Shown piece after piece: positions 60,980 to 64,000 of a stretch of 64,000 nucleotides of DNA. Below the pieces are notes generated by a model. The model worked only from the letters and a program-made list of their open reading frames with translations. It searched no databases and was not told the origin of the DNA. Origin of the DNA: Arthrobacter sp. U41 (GTDB lineage Bacteria; Actinomycetota; Actinomycetes; Actinomycetales; Micrococcaceae); NCBI RefSeq assembly GCF_001750145.1, contig NZ_CP015732.1, positions 558,001 to 622,000 of the forward strand, in the 5' to 3' direction. A program made the position numbers and the translations under genes. Numbering within the stretch: position 1 is the first letter of the stretch; every line of letters starts with the position of its first letter.

Positions 60980-61172
60980 ATCCGTGACTCCTTGCAGCTG
61001 GGGCGCCGGCCGGGATGTGCCGCGTTGCGGCCGTGGCCGGCACGCTTTTACAGGGCATATCCTGCCCCAAATCAGCGGCCCAGGGTAGGTGTCTGCGACA
61101 GGAAGGGACCGGCGGCGGTATGTGCCGCCGTCGGTCCCGGTCCTTATGTCCGTTCGGACCGGCTCCGGCCGC

Positions 61173-61739
61173 TCAGGCCGTCTGTCCGGCGTGCTCGCCC
61201 TCTTCGATTTCCTCCAGCAGCTTGTCGTTGAAGGCGGTAAGGTCGCGCGGGCTGCGGCTGGTCACCAGGCCCTGGTCCACCACCACTTCCTGGTCACTCC
61301 AGTTGGCGCCGGCGTTCTTCAGGTCGGTCTGGAGCGTGTGGTACGAGGTGACGTTCCGGCCGCTGATGACCCCGGCCTCGATCAGCAGCCAGGGGCCGTG
61401 GCATATCGAGGCCACCGGCTTGTGCTGCTCAAAGAAGGCGCGGGTGAACGCCTGGGCGTTCTTATCGGCGCGGAGATGGTCCGCGTTGACGACGCCGCCG
61501 GGGATCACCAGGGCGTGGAAATCGGAGGCGTTGGCCTCCGCGACGGTGAGGTCGACGTCGAACTTCTGCCCCTTCTCGGTGCCGTCGTAGCCCTGGATCT
61601 TCCCGCTCTTGGGCGCCACGAGCGTGGGCTCGCCGCCGGCTTCCTTCACGGAGTTCCAGGGGCTGGTCAGCTCCACCTGCTCCACGCCGTCCGTCAGCAG
61701 GAAGGCGACTTTCTTACCGGCAAGATTGTGCCCTGACAT
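61173..61739 (-). CDS. DJ-1/PfpI family protein (PfpI/YhbO-type)
   Basis: 188 residues from the ATG at 61739 with a GAGGAGG ribosome-binding site. VAFLLTDGVEQVELTSPWNSV carries the conserved Glu; the nucleophile Cys is in ASICHGPWLLIEAG with its neighbour His; SYHTLQTDLKNAGANWSDQEVVVD (in parts) and GLVTSRSPRDLTAFNDKLLEE complete the PfpI pattern. These proteins are reported as proteases, glyoxalases or deglycases that help in stress. A shared 17-bp motif lies about 106 bp upstream. Confidence 0.92.
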   Translation of the reverse strand: MSGHNLAGKKVAFLLTDGVEQVELTSPWNSVKEAGGEPTLVAPKSGKIQGYDGTEKGQKFDVDLTVAEANASDFHALVIPGGVVNADHLRADKNAQAFTRAFFEQHKPVASICHGPWLLIEAGVISGRNVTSYHTLQTDLKNAGANWSDQEVVVDQGLVTSRSPRDLTAFNDKLLEEIEEGEHAGQTA

Positions 61740-61844
61740 GTGTCCTCCTCTGGTACCGGGGAGATCCGCGCGGCCGTTGGACCGGCCGGGATCCTCCATT
61801 CGGTGAGTTGATGCCTTACAGAATTCACTCTAGGAAGCAACAAA

Positions 61845-61861
61845 CTAATAAGCAAGCTGAT
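61845..61861. promoter_or_regulatory. 17-bp near-palindrome upstream of the PfpI-type gene
   Basis: CTAATAAGCAAGCTGAT (part of TAATAAGC-AA-GCTGATTA) fits YYARTAAGYAWRCTKAY, the consensus of the sites at 31809 and 59749. It lies in the 223-bp divergent gap between the PfpI-type and DUF2630 genes, which otherwise shows no gene. Confidence 0.42.
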
Positions 61862-61962
61862 TATGTTTCCCTGGCCTGCAGGAGGGTGGAACCTGCACTC
61901 TGGCCAGCGCGTTGCGGCCTCGCTACGCTGGCGGAAGTACTCCTACCCGAAAGAAGGCCGTG

Positions 61963-62214
61963 ATGGACGAACAACACATCCTGGAACGCATCTCCGCGCT
62001 GGTGGACGAAGAGCAGGCGCTCCGCGAGAAGGCCCCGTCCTCCACCCCGGACTATGAACACGGTCCGGAACACGCCCGGCTCAAGCGGATTGAAGAGGAC
62101 CTGGACCAGTGCTGGGACCTCCTGCGGCAGCGGCGGGCCAAGCTGCAGTACGGCGAAAACCCGGATGAGGCGCAACCCCGCCCCGTCAAGCAAGTGGAAA
62201 ACTACGAGTCCTAG
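61963..62214 (+). CDS. DUF2630 small protein
   Basis: 83 residues. The DUF2630 pattern is ISALVDEEQALREKAP, PEHARLKRIEEDLDQCWDLLRQRRAKLQYG (in parts) and ENPDEAQ; the middle is a likely helical hairpin. The family is short, actinobacterial and of unknown function. It is co-directional with capA. Confidence 0.88.
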   Translation: MDEQHILERISALVDEEQALREKAPSSTPDYEHGPEHARLKRIEEDLDQCWDLLRQRRAKLQYGENPDEAQPRPVKQVENYES

Positions 62215-62236
62215 CTCACCGGCAGGCGGGTGTGCC

Positions 62237-63214
62237 ATGTTGATTGCGCTGTTGGGGGACGTCATGCTGGGCCGGCTCGTGAACGAGCGGCTGCGGCGGG
62301 TCGGCGCCGACTACCCGTGGGGAGATACGGAGTCCGCGCTGGGCACGGCCGACCTCACGGTCGCCAACCTTGAATGCGTCCTCGCCGCGGGCGGGGAACC
62401 GGAAGCGGGGAAGGTCTTCCATTTCCGTTCCGACCCGAAAAACGTGGACTGCCTCCGCGCTGCGGGGATCGGAATGGTGTCGCTGGCCAACAACCATGTG
62501 CTGGACTACGGCGCCGGTGCCTTCCGGGAAATGCTGCCGGCGCTCGATTCCGCCGGCATCCTGCATGCCGGTGCCGGACTGGACCGGGAGGCCGCCCGCC
62601 GGCCGGCGGTGCGGCGCGTCTCGGGGACCGCCGTCGGCCTCATTGCCTTCACCGACAACCAGCCGGACTGGGAAGCGGGCCACGGACCCGGCGTCTTCTA
62701 CGTGCCGGTGGTGGACAGCGACCGCAGGGTGGCGGAACTGCTGGCGCTGGTCCGGCGGACGAAGGCCCGCGTCGGCCTCCTGATCGTCTCGGCCCACTGG
62801 GGGCCAAACTGGGGCTCCGGGGCACCGGCGGAGCACCGCGAGCTGGCGCGGGCACTGATTGAGGCGGGGGCCGACGTCGTCTACGGGCACTCGCCGCACA
62901 TTTTCCGCGGCATCGAGCTGTACCGGAACCGGCCGATCATCTACAGCGCCGGGGACTTCGTGGACGACTACGCGGTGGATCCGCTGGAGCGCAACGACCA
63001 GTCGTTCATCTTCCTGCTGGAGACGGACGCGGCCACGCCCCGGACGCTGCGGCTGTATCCGACGGTGATCACCGACTTCCAGGCCCGCCTGGCGGGCCGG
63101 AGTTCCCGGCAGATCGCGGAACGGATGCAGCGGCTAAGCCGGCACCTCGGGACCGCGAGCAGCTGGGATGCCGGCGGCGGGTTCCTCGAGATTCCGCTCG
63201 CGGCCGCGGGCTGA
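62237..63214 (+). CDS. CapA-family metallophosphatase-like protein
   Basis: 325 residues. The PGA_cap fold is indicated by LIALLGDVMLGRLVNERL, TADLTVANLECVLA, VSLANNHVLDYGAGA, LLIVSAHWGPNWG, EAGADVVYGHSPHIFRGIELY and IIYSAGDFVDDY, which hold Asp, Asn and His ligands of the calcineurin-like group. CapA proteins are linked to poly-gamma-glutamate capsule in Bacillus, but no other capsule genes are present here. The 3' end overlaps the convergent LLM gene by 81 bp. Confidence 0.88.
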   Translation: MLIALLGDVMLGRLVNERLRRVGADYPWGDTESALGTADLTVANLECVLAAGGEPEAGKVFHFRSDPKNVDCLRAAGIGMVSLANNHVLDYGAGAFREMLPALDSAGILHAGAGLDREAARRPAVRRVSGTAVGLIAFTDNQPDWEAGHGPGVFYVPVVDSDRRVAELLALVRRTKARVGLLIVSAHWGPNWGSGAPAEHRELARALIEAGADVVYGHSPHIFRGIELYRNRPIIYSAGDFVDDYAVDPLERNDQSFIFLLETDAATPRTLRLYPTVITDFQARLAGRSSRQIAERMQRLSRHLGTASSWDAGGGFLEIPLAAAG

Positions 63215-64000
63215 GCCGCCGTCCGGCGCCGGTGGGACCGTTCCGATCTCCCGGTTCACGGCCGGCATGATTTCGGTGGCGAGCAGCTCGATGGACCGGG
63301 CTGTCTCGGCAAACGGCAGTCCGCCGAGTCCGATCTGGGCCATGTAGCGGCTGTTCCCCAGGGTCGCATGGATTTCCAGCAGTTTCTCGGTCACCTCCTG
63401 CGGACTGCCCACCAGAAGTCCGCCACCGGGTTCGGTCCAGTTTTCGAAGGTGGAGCGGGGAAAATGGTCCACCGGGCGCGGCATGTTCTGTTCAAAGTAG
63501 GCGCGGCAGTAGGGGTAGAACGTGTCGCGGGCCCGCTGGGACGTCGCGGCCGCGTAGAAGTGTCCGCCGGCCCCGACCTGAAGGGCGGCCGGGTCGTGGC
63601 CGGCGTCGGCGGCGGTCTGGTGGTACAGCTCCACCAGACGCCGGAACCTTGCGGGTCCGGACAGCAGGGCTACAAACAAGGGAAGCCCCAGGCGTCCGGC
63701 CCGCGCGAAACTGGCCGGGGTCCCGCCGACACCCACCCAGACGGGGAGCTTGTCCTGGACCGGGCGGGGCGCGATGTCCATACCGGGAATGCTCTGGGTC
63801 AGCGACCCCTGCCAGGTCACGGCGGCGTTGTCCCTCAGTTCCAGCAGCAACCGCAGCTTCTCCTCGAAGAGGGCGTCGTAGTCCTCCAGTTCGTGGCCGA
63901 ACAACGGATACGACTCGATGAAAGCGCCACGGCCGGCAATGATCTCGGCGCGCCCGTCGGAGATCAGGTCCAGGGTGGCGAACTGCTCGAAGAGCCGGAC
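63134..64000 (-). CDS. LLM-class flavin-dependent oxidoreductase (5' end outside window)
   Basis: At least 289 codons, open to the window edge. RLFEQFATLDLISDGRAEIIAGRGAF, quoted as DLISDGRAEIIAGRG, YPLFGHELEDYDALFEEKL and IAPRPVQDKLPVWVGVGG with FARAGRLGLPLF are typical of bacterial luciferase-like monooxygenases; later KLLEIHATLGNSRYMAQIGLG and the C-terminus follow. It uses reduced flavin. The Arg/Pro-rich tail overlaps capA by 81 bp on the opposite strand. The N-terminus lies beyond position 64000. Confidence 0.9.
   Translation of the reverse strand, partial: VRLFEQFATLDLISDGRAEIIAGRGAFIESYPLFGHELEDYDALFEEKLRLLLELRDNAAVTWQGSLTQSIPGMDIAPRPVQDKLPVWVGVGGTPASFARAGRLGLPLFVALLSGPARFRRLVELYHQTAADAGHDPAALQVGAGGHFYAAATSQRARDTFYPYCRAYFEQNMPRPVDHFPRSTFENWTEPGGGLLVGSPQEVTEKLLEIHATLGNSRYMAQIGLGGLPFAETARSIELLATEIMPAVNREIGTVPPAPDGGSARGRERNLEEPAAGIPAARGPEVPA

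Overview
The window is 64 kb of high-GC DNA (mostly about 65-70% G+C by eye) with GTG/TTG starts, many 4-bp ATGA/GTGA gene overlaps and actinobacterial gene families: a GlxR-type Crp regulator, a MarP-type protease, a FAD/SRPBCC pair, and GH15, App1, CHAD and DUF2630 proteins. The protein sequences look like an Arthrobacter/Pseudarthrobacter-type member of the Micrococcaceae. That placement is my inference from protein style; there is no rRNA or other species marker here.

Layout. 0-13.7 kb: a partial Nudix hydrolase, nth, an Ala-rich membrane protein, acetyl-CoA synthetase, a FAD oxidoreductase with SRPBCC, a secreted beta-propeller-like protein, aroQ, DUF2332, marP, the Crp-family regulator, a second Nudix enzyme, RidA and DUF4177. 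13.7-20.8 kb: a class A penicillin-binding protein, a metallophosphoesterase and a heterodimeric ABC exporter with one degenerate ATP site. 20.9-22.8 kb: tRNA-Pro(CGG), then the most interesting locus of the window. 22.8-30.7 kb: purC/purD, a membrane-anchored molybdopterin oxidoreductase, an asparaginase, SDR and CHAD proteins. 30.7-41.9 kb: stress and repair functions (HAD, DUF1508, GH15, DUF72, App1, J-domain, Hsp20 with a MerR regulator, PAP2, HEAT-repeat DNA repair) and a GH1 beta-glucosidase broken by one stop codon. 42.0-50.4 kb: a sugar-acid catabolic operon (binding protein, two permeases, two enolase-superfamily dehydratases, KDPG/KDPGal aldolase, kinase) with a divergent FadR-type regulator; the whole module is flanked by two copies of one hairpin repeat. 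50.4-64 kb: universal stress protein, membrane proteins, a phosphoribosyltransferase-hydrolase fusion, alpha/beta hydrolases, a PfpI protein, CapA and a partial luciferase-like monooxygenase.

Main discovery candidate. At 21195-22811 a 72-residue secreted pre-peptide carrying three identical VGNWPDPM octamers (the last ending exactly at the C-terminus) is transcribed divergently from a 422-residue protein with an N-terminal helix-turn-helix and a long TPR-like region. Codons inside the three octamers differ only synonymously while the five-residue spacers differ completely, so selection appears to act on the octapeptide itself. The arrangement matches RRNPP-type peptide quorum sensing (Rap/NprR/PlcR/PrgX), best known in Firmicutes. 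I propose it as a candidate actinobacterial peptide-pheromone system.

Other structure: a dispersed intergenic repeat family with GGACATGYCC ends and a GGACAT-N10-TGCCC core (three loci), a hairpin repeat family with a 13-nt loop (two loci), and a 17-bp near-palindrome upstream of three unrelated genes (31.8, 59.75 and 61.85 kb).
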